NCBI RefSeq assembly: GCF_016587415.1
Contig: NZ_BNJI01000003.1
Span: 1,860,001-1,924,000 of the forward strand
DNA from: Ktedonobacter sp. SOSP1-85
GTDB taxonomy: Bacteria > Chloroflexota > Ktedonobacteria > Ktedonobacterales > Ktedonobacteraceae
Reading direction: 5' to 3'
Length of the DNA: 64,000 bases
The position numbers and the translations under genes are program-made. This document shows, piece after piece, positions 48,408 through 57,257 of the stretch. Under the pieces are notes generated by a model. That model worked only from the letters and a program-made list of their open reading frames with translations, was not told the origin of the DNA and made no database searches. Positions within the stretch are counted from its first letter, which is position 1. Each line of letters opens with the position of its first letter.

Positions 48408-48821
48408 TCAGCATCCTGGCACCAGAAAACTTCTACAGTTCCTTAGTAACGTCTCTGTGAAAAGACCATGACCATAGATGAGAAGATCCCGTCCTTCCTG
48501 CTGCTTGAGCTTGGTCACTTCAGCCACCACATCGCCTCGCACAATGGTTGTGTTGTTCCATTCGGCTTTTTCCAGCGTCGACGAGAACACATACTTTGGC
48601 ATGGCATTGATCCTATCGGCCCACGGGTCGGTACGTATCGGCCAAATCGCAGCAAAGTCCTCGTATGTGGTCCTGCCCATTAACATTGCGTCGCACGCCA
48701 GTGCCTGGCCCAATCCGTCCCGCATATACGCATCATCGCGGTACTCAGCAAATCCCGAGATGGCTGCTCCTGCGAAAACGCCATCTACCGAGACCAGGCT
48801 ATATTCGATAATTTTCCGCAT
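48408..48821 (-). pseudogene. RibD-C/dihydrofolate-reductase-like protein, truncated
   Basis: MRKIIEYSLVSVDGVFAG, MLMGRTTYEDFAAIWP and LLIYGHGLFTETLL fit the YyaP/YwjB-like RibD C-terminal family. After residue 128 the frame leaves the family and stops; about 50 residues are missing. AAAGGACACC before the ATG. Confidence 0.8.
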
Positions 48822-49069
48822 GATATGGTGTCCTTTCCTATCCTATTCACCTTGATTTGCAAGAGGTATTGATCTCCTTGCACTCATAAGACGGCAAGTT
48901 GACCCCAAACTCATCGCAGACGTGGGAGGGAGAGGATCTGTGGGCTGGGGTGTTTCCAGCATTAGCGCCCTAGAACTATACCGTGACCTCGCTGAGAACG
49001 ACGGAGCGGGTGCAGGTGACGATCTATCCTGGCCAGGTGACCCGGATAGAGTGGCTGTAGGGTGAGGGG

Positions 49070-49351
49070 ATGAGGATGAAGAATGTGCTCAAGCGGGTCC
49101 GTGATTTGAATGGCTATTCGCAGCAGCAGGTTGCGGATGCATTAGGTGTTGCGGTGACGACGATCAGTCGCTGAGAGAATGGGCATGTTGAGCCCAAGGC
49201 CTACTATCGGCGCAGGCTGGCGGCGTTGTATGAGAAGAAGCCAGGAGAATTGTTTCCCGTGCTGCTCGAACAGAGGGGTTGCCTAGTGCAGGTTCAACAA
49301 AGCTCTTGGGTAAAAAAAGAAGTTGGAAGGAATGAGAACTGTTTGTCATAG
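49070..49351 (+). pseudogene. XRE-type HTH protein with in-frame TGA
   Basis: MKNVLKRVRDLNGYSQQQVADALGVAVTTISR is a full HTH, then TGA at 49172-49174 where the family has Trp (SRWENG), then ENGHVEPKAYYRRRLAALY in the same frame to a TAG. A single-base nonsense change. Good ribosome-binding site (GTGAGGGG). Confidence 0.7.
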
Positions 49352-49473
49352 GAGACTTTCCTATCTGGGCAGTTCTCGTGACGGAAACGCTTTCAAACTA
49401 CCGAGAAGCTGGGTACGTCGGCAATCCCTTCTTTGTGATAATACTTAATGGAAAATATTTTCTAGAGGTGTTT

Positions 49474-49902
49474 ATGCCAACGCAGAGTCGTTTCACAGGT
49501 ATAACTCAACAGGTTAAGGTGCCGGATATCGAGGCGGGACGAGATTTTTATGCCCGTTTGTTTGGTTGCAACCCCGATGTTGAGCCGCACGAGGATTTCA
49601 AAGAGTGGGAACTCGTCCCTACGAGCTGGCTTCAACTCGCGGAAGGTACTCCCGAACCTGCAGGCAGGCTGCGTCTGGGGGTGCAAGATCTGGCTAGCGA
49701 GCGGGTGCGGGTCCAAAGGGAGCTGGGCATCACTTGTAGCCAAATCGAGCGCATTCCAGGATTAGCCGCGTGGTTCAATTTTGAAGACCCTTGGGGCAAT
49801 CGTCTCGGCTTCTTTCAAGATCTGGCTGTCGATGGTGAGCCTTTTCTTCCTGGCGGGAGGGTGCACGACGCTTTTTCAGAAATACTGGGAGAAAAAGAAT
49901 AG
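49474..49902 (+). CDS. VOC family protein (glyoxalase-like)
   Basis: 142 residues: VKVPDIEAGRDFYARLFGC at the start and AWFNFEDPWGNRLGFFQDL at the end. AGAGGTG before the ATG at 49474. Ligand unknown. Confidence 0.8.
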   Translation: MPTQSRFTGITQQVKVPDIEAGRDFYARLFGCNPDVEPHEDFKEWELVPTSWLQLAEGTPEPAGRLRLGVQDLASERVRVQRELGITCSQIERIPGLAAWFNFEDPWGNRLGFFQDLAVDGEPFLPGGRVHDAFSEILGEKE

Positions 49903-49915
49903 CTCCTCAGCGGGG

Positions 49916-49937
49916 GACCAGGGGCAGGCCCCTGGTC
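49916..49937. terminator. GC-rich hairpin
   Basis: GACCAGGGGC and its exact complement with a two-base spacer, just after the VOC stop. Confidence 0.5.
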
Positions 49938-50109
49938 ACAGCGAAGCGCGCCGCCAGCCCTAGCGCGGAGGGATGGAGAGAGGTTCGGGGAGAGGAAGGG
50001 AACACATCGCAATGCATGGTTCCCTTTCTCTCTCCGAAAATCAGACCCCTACCACGACTTCTGCATGCAGTTCTGAGACTGGTATCTGCCCGTTGACAAC
50101 CTCTTCCCC

Positions 50110-50356
50110 ACTGATTCTCAAACGTCACAAGCAGATGCCCACGTAGCTTGCTTAGACCCCTTTGCAAGGTTCGGACCTGGGTGAGGCGATACTTTCCTGG
50201 GGAGACCTCTTCTAGCTGATGAAAGATCTCGATGCCCATGAGTGCTGGATTGGTGAGCAACCAGGACGTGATCTGCTCCCATTCGCCTTCGAACGGGTCC
50301 TTGCGTGCCGCCCTTGCCCTGAACTTGCAAACCATGTTCCAAGAAGAACGCTCCAT
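50110..50356 (-). pseudogene. Transposase N-terminal remnant
   Basis: EGEWEQITSWLLTNPALMG, IEIFHQLEEVSPGKYRL and VRTLQRGLSKLRGHLL resemble the N-terminal helical region of IS21/Mu-type transposases (QLRTLQRRVK pattern). The DDE part is absent; beyond about 50110 the frame is not coding. Confidence 0.5.
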
Positions 50357-50555
50357 ACAAGCGGTATTAGTCTCCTATGGCAAAACTAACACATCAGGAG
50401 ATGGCTATATTGTCATCCGTTGGCGTGGAACCATCCCAGAACGCTTCTTTGACCAGCTTGACCAGCTCAACAAAGAGGTTCTCTTCTACACCGCCTTTAG
50501 TGCCGGACCCCTCGATACCTGCAAAGCACCGTGGGATACCATCACGAACGCCTAA
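50334..50555 (+). CDS. Small hypothetical protein
   Basis: 73 residues; VSYGKTNTSGDGYIVIRW and FFDQLDQLNKEVLF look coding. It partly overlaps the remnant on the other strand and no start signal is seen. Not recognised. Confidence 0.4.
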   Translation: MFQEERSIQAVLVSYGKTNTSGDGYIVIRWRGTIPERFFDQLDQLNKEVLFYTAFSAGPLDTCKAPWDTITNA

Positions 50556-50614
50556 TGTCTCAGGGAAGAGTCTCATCAACCTGGGCTCTTCCCCTTCCTG
50601 TTGGAAGGGAAATC

Positions 50615-50880
50615 ATGCAAGAAAAGCAGATGCAGAACGACCTGGAGAAGCTTCTACGAGAGCTTGACCTGGAGCAGCAACAGACGCGCACGACGGACGA
50701 TATCCCACCCATAGAAGCCAATCAGGAGTACGACCACGAGCGCCGTCTGTATGACATCGATATCCACATTTACCCCAGAGAGGAGCCGGAGCCAGAGGAG
50801 CCAGCCAACACCGTTGAAAGTATCCCACCCATTGACCAGGAGCCAGAGCCACTGGAGCTGATGCACAAGGCTACCGCTAT
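50615..50880 (+). CDS. Acidic hypothetical ORF before the TnpB-like gene
   Basis: GGAAGGG precedes the ATG. Glu/Pro-rich with a repeated core (DDIPPIEANQ, ESIPPIDQEP). The frame passes into the TnpB-like region out of phase, so it may be a separate small gene or a shifted leader. Confidence 0.4.
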
Positions 50881-51330
50881 GTGGTCCAATTGGCCCTGGA
50901 AGGCAAGCCTCATCATAAACCCAAGCACACGGTTGGCACAGGCATCGTTGGAGGGGATCTGTGGCCCTCCACCCTGGCCCTTGTTCCCCAGGAAGGGGAG
51001 GCGAGTCTGGAGATGTTCTGTGGGGATCTGGCTTCCGATGCCAAAGCCATTCGTCGTTTGCAACGGCAAATGGATCGGCAGAGGCGAGCGGCCAATCCTG
51101 AGCATTACGACGAGAAGGGGCGCATCAAGAAGCAGGGCAAAATGAAGCTGCGATGGAAACAGAGCAAGCGCTACCAGGCCACGCGACGACGCAAAGCGAA
51201 CAAAGAGCGCAAGCTGGCAGCGCATCGTAAGAGCCTGCATGGCCGCAACGTGCATGAAGTTGTCGCGCTGGGCAACACGATCATCATCGAAAAGATTTTC
51301 TACAAGGCATGGCAAAAGCAGTTTGGTAAG
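50834..51330 (+). pseudogene. TnpB-like protein, 5' half (exon before group II intron)
   Basis: Reads YRYVVQLALEGKPHHKP, then RuvC I-like GGDLWPSTLALV, a basic helical region (RLQRQMDRQRRAANP, KQSKRYQATRRRK) and the RuvC II-like TIIIEKIFYKAWQKQFGK. It breaks after TTTGGTAAG at the intron start. The N-terminal part of the family is not seen before a stop at about 50831. The 3' half is at 61339-61817. Confidence 0.75.
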
Positions 51331-51878
51331 GTGCGATCCGTTTCGTCGAGTGTGACCCGATAACTGACGCTCTGATGTAGGGCACAATTCCCTACCCGCG
51401 AGGTGAGCGCGGACAGCATCCCTCCGCTGGTGCGACTGGACATCAATCAAGCGAAGCGAGGGAGAATACGGAAGAGAAGCGGAAGCCTCATCCGAGGCTC
51501 TTCTAGCTAGTTGCTATGACCAGGAGACAAATGTACGCCTGAACCATCGTTAACGGGACCAAGCCTACGGAGGATAACAGGCTTGACCAAAACGGTACTG
51601 GCCGCGATGAACCCCATCGCAGTGCATGAAACATTTCGGCTGTTTTCATGCTCACTCATGACAAGCCCGGTGGATAGTACAGGTCTAAAGCAGCGCAAAA
51701 CAGGACGTTGGAACGGGATAACTCTCATCTTCGCTCTCATCGGTGGTCGATCCGGTAAGCAGGTGTCCAGACCGCAAGCGAGATGGGAGCAGGATTGCCG
51801 AAAAAGCAAATGCCTGGGGTAATGCCCAGGATAGGCCGACGTCGGCACGATGATATGGAAGGAAGAGGTACCAGTCGG

Positions 51879-53678
51879 ATGGCAAAAAGGAAAGCACCCC
51901 AGGTCAAGCCACCGCTTGATCCTGAGAGTGAGGCTTGGAACAAGATCCCCTGGCGTAAGCTAGAGCAGCATTGTTTTCGCATCCAAAAGCGCATCTTCCG
52001 AGCAAGTCAACGTGGCAACACCAGAGCAGTCCACAAACTCCAAAAATTGCTGATGAAATCCCAAGCAGCCAGGCTGCTCGCCGTTCGTCGGGTGACACAG
52101 GACAACCAGGGCAAGAAGACCGCAGGCATCGACGGAGTAAAATCCGTCAAACCAGCTGGACGCCTTGCCATGGCAAACCACATCCACCCGAAAAACTGGC
52201 AAGCGACATCCCCACCGGTACGCCGAGTGTGGATACCGAAACCTGGAAAGGCCGAGAAGCGTCCTCTGGGCATTCCCGTCATGGAAGAAAGGGCGCGGCA
52301 ACATCTCGCCAAACTCGCCCTGGAGCCAGAATGGGAAGCCCACTTCGAACCCAACTCCTACGGGTTCCGCCCTGGGCGCTCTTGCCATGATGCAATCGAG
52401 GCTATCTTTAGCGCGATCAAGCAAAAGGACAAATATGTTCTGGATGCCGATCTGAAAGGAGCCTTCGACAACATTAACCATCAAGCCTTACTGAAAAAGC
52501 TCAACACCTATCCGGCCATGAAACGCGCTATTCAAGCATGGCTTGAAGCAGGAGCCATCGACACAGGAGTCTTTGAGGCAACGAAAAGCGGTACCCCTCA
52601 AGGGGGTACGATTTCGCCGCTCCTCATGAATGTGGCGCTCCACGGCATGGAGACAACCGTCATGGAAGCCTTCCGCGCGAAAGAGGGAAAACCGCAATTC
52701 ATCCGATATGCGGATGACCTGGTGGTTTTTCATGCAATGGAGGAAGGGGTAAAAAGAGCGCAAACAGTCCTGGAAACGTGGTTAGCCGACATGGGACTGG
52801 AATTGAAACCAAGCAAAACCAAAATAACTCACACTTTGAAGCCCTATCAAGGGACGGTCGGGTTCGAGTTCTTGGGGTTCGCCATCCGGCAATTTCCAAC
52901 GGGCAAAACGCACACGGGGAAAAACACCTGGGGCAAACCACTTGGTTTCAAAACCATCATTTCGCCGAGCAAGGGAGCAATCAAAACCCATATGCAGGAG
53001 ATTGGCAAAAAGATCAGGAAATTACGGTCAGCTTCGCAGCAAGACCTCATCCTGACGCTCAACCCGATCATTCGAGGATGGGCCAACTATCATCGAACAG
53101 TAGTCGCAGCAAAAACATTCTCCTTCTGTGACCATCTGGTCTATCAGCAATTGAGGAGATGGGCCTACCGCCGCCACCCGACCAAGAGCAGGCAATGGAT
53201 CATCAGAAAATACTGGAACATGGAACCTGGCGCAAGCTGGGTCTTCAGGGACCAGCAGGAGCATGTGCTCACAAAGCACAACGCCCGGCCGATCCAACGT
53301 CATACCAAGGTGCGGGGAACGGCAAGCCCATATGATGGCGACTTCCTGTATTGGAGTACTCGACTCAAACGACACCCAATGCTGAGTGGAACGATGGGGA
53401 AATTACTTCAGAAGCAACAGGGAAAATGTCGCTGGTGTGGACTTCTTTTCAAAGATGAAGATCAAATAGAAATCGACCATATTACGCCAAAAAGCGAAGG
53501 TGGAGGGGAAGAGTTGAGCAACAAATTTGCTCTTCATCGGCATTGCCATGACCAACGGCACGCTCGACGCGCCGCGACAAGTGTCCATGACAAGGACCAT
53601 ATGATCGAGGAGCCGGATGACGCTAACGTGTCACGTCCGGTTCTGGAGCCGAGCATGAGGAGTGATCCTCATGCTTAG
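51879..53678 (+). CDS. ltrA: Group II intron reverse transcriptase/maturase/HNH (intron 1)
   Basis: About 599 residues. RT palm (LDADLKGAFDNI, SGTPQGGTISPLL, RYADDLVVF), maturase X region (NPIIRGWANYHR) and C-terminal HNH domain (CRWCG, EIDHITPKSEGG, HRHCHDQ). All key residues are intact, so it may be active. ATG at 51879 with GGAAGAGG; the frame is open further up. Confidence 0.93.
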   Translation: MAKRKAPQVKPPLDPESEAWNKIPWRKLEQHCFRIQKRIFRASQRGNTRAVHKLQKLLMKSQAARLLAVRRVTQDNQGKKTAGIDGVKSVKPAGRLAMANHIHPKNWQATSPPVRRVWIPKPGKAEKRPLGIPVMEERARQHLAKLALEPEWEAHFEPNSYGFRPGRSCHDAIEAIFSAIKQKDKYVLDADLKGAFDNINHQALLKKLNTYPAMKRAIQAWLEAGAIDTGVFEATKSGTPQGGTISPLLMNVALHGMETTVMEAFRAKEGKPQFIRYADDLVVFHAMEEGVKRAQTVLETWLADMGLELKPSKTKITHTLKPYQGTVGFEFLGFAIRQFPTGKTHTGKNTWGKPLGFKTIISPSKGAIKTHMQEIGKKIRKLRSASQQDLILTLNPIIRGWANYHRTVVAAKTFSFCDHLVYQQLRRWAYRRHPTKSRQWIIRKYWNMEPGASWVFRDQQEHVLTKHNARPIQRHTKVRGTASPYDGDFLYWSTRLKRHPMLSGTMGKLLQKQQGKCRWCGLLFKDEDQIEIDHITPKSEGGGEELSNKFALHRHCHDQRHARRAATSVHDKDHMIEEPDDANVSRPVLEPSMRSDPHA

Positions 53679-53679
53679 G
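53610..53679 (+). ncRNA. Group II intron 1 domains V and VI
   Basis: Domain V 53610-53645 (GAGCCGGATGACG to CCGGTTCTG); domain VI 53649-53679 with the bulged branch-point A at 53677. Confidence 0.7.
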
Positions 53680-54246
53680 GTAACAATCGAGAAAATCGAG
53701 GGATGACGAGCTCGCAAACACGAGACAACTTGTTGCCTGATGAGAGGCGTAATTCCTCTCTCCTCTGGTGATGAGGAAACAGCATAAACCCTGGAGTAGC
53801 GACTGGTCATCAATCTCCAAAGCGGGTTTAAATGGGGATAAGACAGGAGTCTGCCCTGTTGATCTCCTCTAGCAAGCTATTACGGTCAGCAGTTCGCCTA
53901 ACAAGACGAATGAAACGAATGCACGAAAGAACCATCGTTAATTGCACCAAGCCTACGCAGAATAAGAGGCTTGCCCAAAAAGGGAGCATGAACTGGAAAA
54001 GGGATTTTTGCCGCTCTTCTCATCACCCAAAGAGTTCATCGGTGGATAGTGCAGACCTACAATAGCGCAAAACGGGTAACAGGAACGGAGTAACCAGGAC
54101 AAGGCTCTCAAGGGAGGTCGATACCATGAGCAGGTGCCAACCGTATGCCTATCCTGGCGAGATCGCTTAAAAAGCGAATGCCTGGAGTAACGTCCAGGAT
54201 ATGCTGACGTAAGCGCGGTAGTACAGAAGGAAAAGGCACAAGTACG

Positions 54247-56046
54247 ATGGCAAATAGGAAAGCACCCAGGATCAAAACCTCAAAGAAGGTCAAGGACCCT
54301 GAGAGTGAGGCTTGGAGCAGCATTCCCTGGCGCAAGTTAGAGAAACACTGCTTCCGCATCCAAAAGCGCATTTTCCGAGCGAGTCAACAAGGCAACCAAA
54401 GAGCAGTGCAGAAACTTCAGAAACTGCTGATCAAGTCGGAAGCAGCCCGAACCCTGGCGGTACGAAGAGTGACGCAAGATAATCAGGGAAAAAAGACGGC
54501 TGGGATCGATGGAGTAAAATCAGTCAAACCGGCACAAAGACTTGATCTCGTGAAACACATCCATCCTCAACAATGGCCCGAAAAATCACTCCCCGTCCGA
54601 AGAATCTACATTCCGAAACCGGGAAAGCAAGAGAAAAGGCCATTAGGAATTCCCGTTCTCTCGGAGCGAGCGCGACAAATGCTCGTCAAACTTGCCCTCG
54701 AACCAGAATGGGAAGCCAAGTTCGAGATCAATAGTTATGGTTTTCGTCCAGGTCGTTCCTGCTTTGATGCGATTGATGCAATCTTTATCAGCATCAAACA
54801 CAAAGAAAAATATGTGCTAGATGCTGATATTGCAGGTTGTTTTGATAACATCAATCATGAAGAACTGATAAAGAAGCTTACCTCCTACCCGCAACTGACT
54901 CAGGCGATCAAAACATGGTTAAAAGCGGGTGCGATTGAGAATGAAATGTTTGTGAAAATAGAAACAGGAATTCCGCAAGGAGGAGTAATTTCCCCGTTAC
55001 TGGCAAATATTGCATTACACGGACTAGAAACAACCATAACAAACGCATACAAGCCCAAAGAGGGCATTCCTCAGGTCATCCGATATGCTGATGATTTTGT
55101 GGTTTTACATGCGACAGAGGAAGGAGTAAAGAAAGCTCAGACAATAGCCACGCACTGGTTACAAACCATAGGGCTAGAGCTAAAACCAAGTAAAACAAAG
55201 ATTACCCATACACTCAAAGCAATAGAAGGCCCGGCTGGTTTTGACTTTCTGGGCTTCACCATTCGACAATTTCCCGTGGGAAAAACACACACGGGAAAGA
55301 ATGGACACGGAAAATCTCTCGGGTTTAAAACCATCATTAAACCACAGAAAGAAAAAGTCAAATGGCACCTCCGAGAAATTCGACAAGCGATACGATTACT
55401 GAAAGGAGCACCACAAGAGAAGATTATCGCGGAGTTAAACCCTAAGATTACAGGATGGTCAAGATACTACCAAGCGGTGAGCTCGAAAGAGACCTACCAA
55501 AAATGCGACCACTTGGTGTACCAAAAGCTGCGGTCATGGGCGAAATTCAGGCACCCAAACAAAAACATGCAATGGATAACGGAGAAATACTGGAAAACAG
55601 TTGGAGAACGTCATTGGGTTTTTGGGAGTGGAGAACTCAACCTGAAGAACCATCGTGACACAACAATCAAAAGACATGTCAAAGTCAAAGGAGCTGCAAG
55701 CCCCTATGATGGAAACCTGTTTTACTGGAGCCAACGATTAGCAAACCATCCCATGATAAAAGGGAAACTCGCAAAGCTCTTACGAAAACAACAAGGGAAA
55801 TGCAGGTGGTGTGAGCTCATATTTCGAGAGGGCGACCTGATAGAAATTGACCACATCGATTGCAATCACAAAAACAATGTACTGCACAATCTCATGGCAA
55901 TCCATCGACATTGCCATGATGAAAGACACGCAAGGTTGCAAAAGACAAGTATCAATGACAATGACTGTACAACTGAGGAGCCGTGTGAGGTGAAAACTTC
56001 AAGCACGGTTCTGAAGCCGAGTAAAGGAGGTGACTCCTCTGCTTAG
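54247..56046 (+). CDS. ltrA: Group II intron reverse transcriptase/maturase/HNH (intron 2)
   Basis: 599 residues with the same layout as intron 1's enzyme: LDADIAGCFDNI, ETGIPQGGVISPLL, RYADDFVVL, NPKITGWSRYYQ, HNH part with CRWCE, EIDHIDCNHKN and HRHCHDE. The two differ at many positions, so this is not a recent copy. All catalytic residues are present. Confidence 0.93.
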   Translation: MANRKAPRIKTSKKVKDPESEAWSSIPWRKLEKHCFRIQKRIFRASQQGNQRAVQKLQKLLIKSEAARTLAVRRVTQDNQGKKTAGIDGVKSVKPAQRLDLVKHIHPQQWPEKSLPVRRIYIPKPGKQEKRPLGIPVLSERARQMLVKLALEPEWEAKFEINSYGFRPGRSCFDAIDAIFISIKHKEKYVLDADIAGCFDNINHEELIKKLTSYPQLTQAIKTWLKAGAIENEMFVKIETGIPQGGVISPLLANIALHGLETTITNAYKPKEGIPQVIRYADDFVVLHATEEGVKKAQTIATHWLQTIGLELKPSKTKITHTLKAIEGPAGFDFLGFTIRQFPVGKTHTGKNGHGKSLGFKTIIKPQKEKVKWHLREIRQAIRLLKGAPQEKIIAELNPKITGWSRYYQAVSSKETYQKCDHLVYQKLRSWAKFRHPNKNMQWITEKYWKTVGERHWVFGSGELNLKNHRDTTIKRHVKVKGAASPYDGNLFYWSQRLANHPMIKGKLAKLLRKQQGKCRWCELIFREGDLIEIDHIDCNHKNNVLHNLMAIHRHCHDERHARLQKTSINDNDCTTEEPCEVKTSSTVLKPSKGGDSSA

Positions 56047-56047
56047 G
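55978..56047 (+). ncRNA. Group II intron 2 domains V and VI
   Basis: Domain V 55978-56013 (GAGCCGTGTGAGG to CACGGTTCTG), domain VI 56017-56047 with branch A at 56045. Confidence 0.7.
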
Positions 56048-56059
56048 TTCTTCTGAAAA

Positions 56060-56150
56060 CCCTAAGCCCGTCCTTTCGCTGGAATCCTCTCCCCTACTCT
56101 ACCCCGTTTTCATCCTGGGTGGTGCGCCTTCGGCGCATGACTTCTTCTTC
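56060..56150 (+). repeat. REP-like repeat, copy 1
   Basis: About 85 bases from CCTAAGCCCGTCCTTTCGC to GCGCATGACTTCTT, with the hairpin TGCGCC-TTC-GGCGCA. The second copy is at 59612-59691/61306-61331. TTCTTCTGAAAACCC occurs on both sides of this copy, 100 bases apart. Confidence 0.75.
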
Positions 56151-57257
56151 TGAAAACCCAGCCAAAAAGGCACAAAACTCCCCCTTCATCCCCTCCGCCA
56201 GCTTTTCTTGTTCAGCTACCTGCAGTTCTTAAGCCGCCGGGCGTGGTTGTAAGATGACCTGATAGCCCATGTGCTCTAGCCGTTGGATCAGACGACGCTC
56301 ATGTTGTTGTTTGTCTCTCTGCCGAAAGAATTCCACTCCTTTTTCCTGGTAATGCTCTCCGGTGAGCATCATGTGAGAGTAAATGACGAGAATACTATGC
56401 CCGACTGCTACTGCTGCCCGCTTCTTGCCGCGCCGTTTGCTGATCCGTCGATATTGTTCGCCCAAGTACGTCTGGGTGCGGCCTGCTGCATGCGCCGCCT
56501 GAATCAACGCGGCTCGCAGCCAGCGATTGCCTTTGCGTGTCCGACCGCTGAGCCGCTTGCCTGCACTTTCGTGTTGACCTGGACACATTCCGGCCCAAGA
56601 GGCCAGATGAGCATCGTCGGGAAAGCGACTCATATCTGTTCCCACCTCGGCAAACAGGACCTGCAAAACCAGCCGACTGACTCCGGTGATCCCCTCAAGA
56701 CGTTCAAGCGTCTTCTCAAAAGGCTGCAACCGCTCTTCAATCTTGTGCTCCAAATGGGTGATTGAGTGATCCAACCCTTCAATCAAGGTCAGCAGCTCTT
56801 GGAGTAAGAACTGATGATGTTCTCCGATCTCACTCTCCAGCGCATCTGCCAGTTGATCGTGGGGACATCGTACGCTGGGATGAGCAAGGCGAGCTAACCG
56901 ATGACCATCAGTCTCTCCTGCCGCCAAGGCATGCAAGATCGCTTTGCCGGAAACCCCCACGATATCGCTCAAGACGCCGCTCAACTTAATATTGGCCTCT
57001 TGGAGGGTCTTGTGGAGTCAATTGACTAACCGAGCCCGTTCCTGGACAAGCGTCGTGCGCAATCGCGTCAAGCCACGCAGGTTTTGCTGCTCACGATGCG
57101 GCACAAAACTGTTCTTGAGCAGGCCGTGTTGCAACAAGTCAGCAATCCATTCCGCATCCTGTTTATCCGTTTTGTGTCCCGGAACCGCTTTCATATGCTG
57201 GGCATTCGCCACCGTCAACTCGAAGAAGCCAAAGAGCCGATCATACACCGGACGCCA

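Larger units (their letters stand above)
51331..53684 (+). mobile_element. Group II intron 1
   Basis: Begins GTGCGATCC, holds a long structured 5' part and an RT gene, and ends with domains V and VI; the 3' end is just after 53680. It splits the TnpB-like gene directly after its RuvC II-like motif. Confidence 0.75.
53685..56062 (+). mobile_element. Group II intron 2
   Basis: Related to intron 1 and placed directly behind it in the same direction. The 5' part (53690-54246) matches the layout of intron 1's leader, including CCATCGTTAA and CAAGCCTACG, but no GTGYG start is clear. Either it lost its 5' end or it jumped into intron 1's tail. Confidence 0.7.

Noticed and set aside
49172..49174. 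TGA in the XRE gene as selenocysteine or recoded Trp
   Set aside because: No SECIS-like hairpin is evident, and neighbouring genes use TGA as stop; a nonsense change is simpler.
49907..50110. C-terminal part of the minus-strand frame from 50356
   Set aside because: Sequence beyond about 50110 is GC-rich hairpin DNA and does not continue the transposase pattern.
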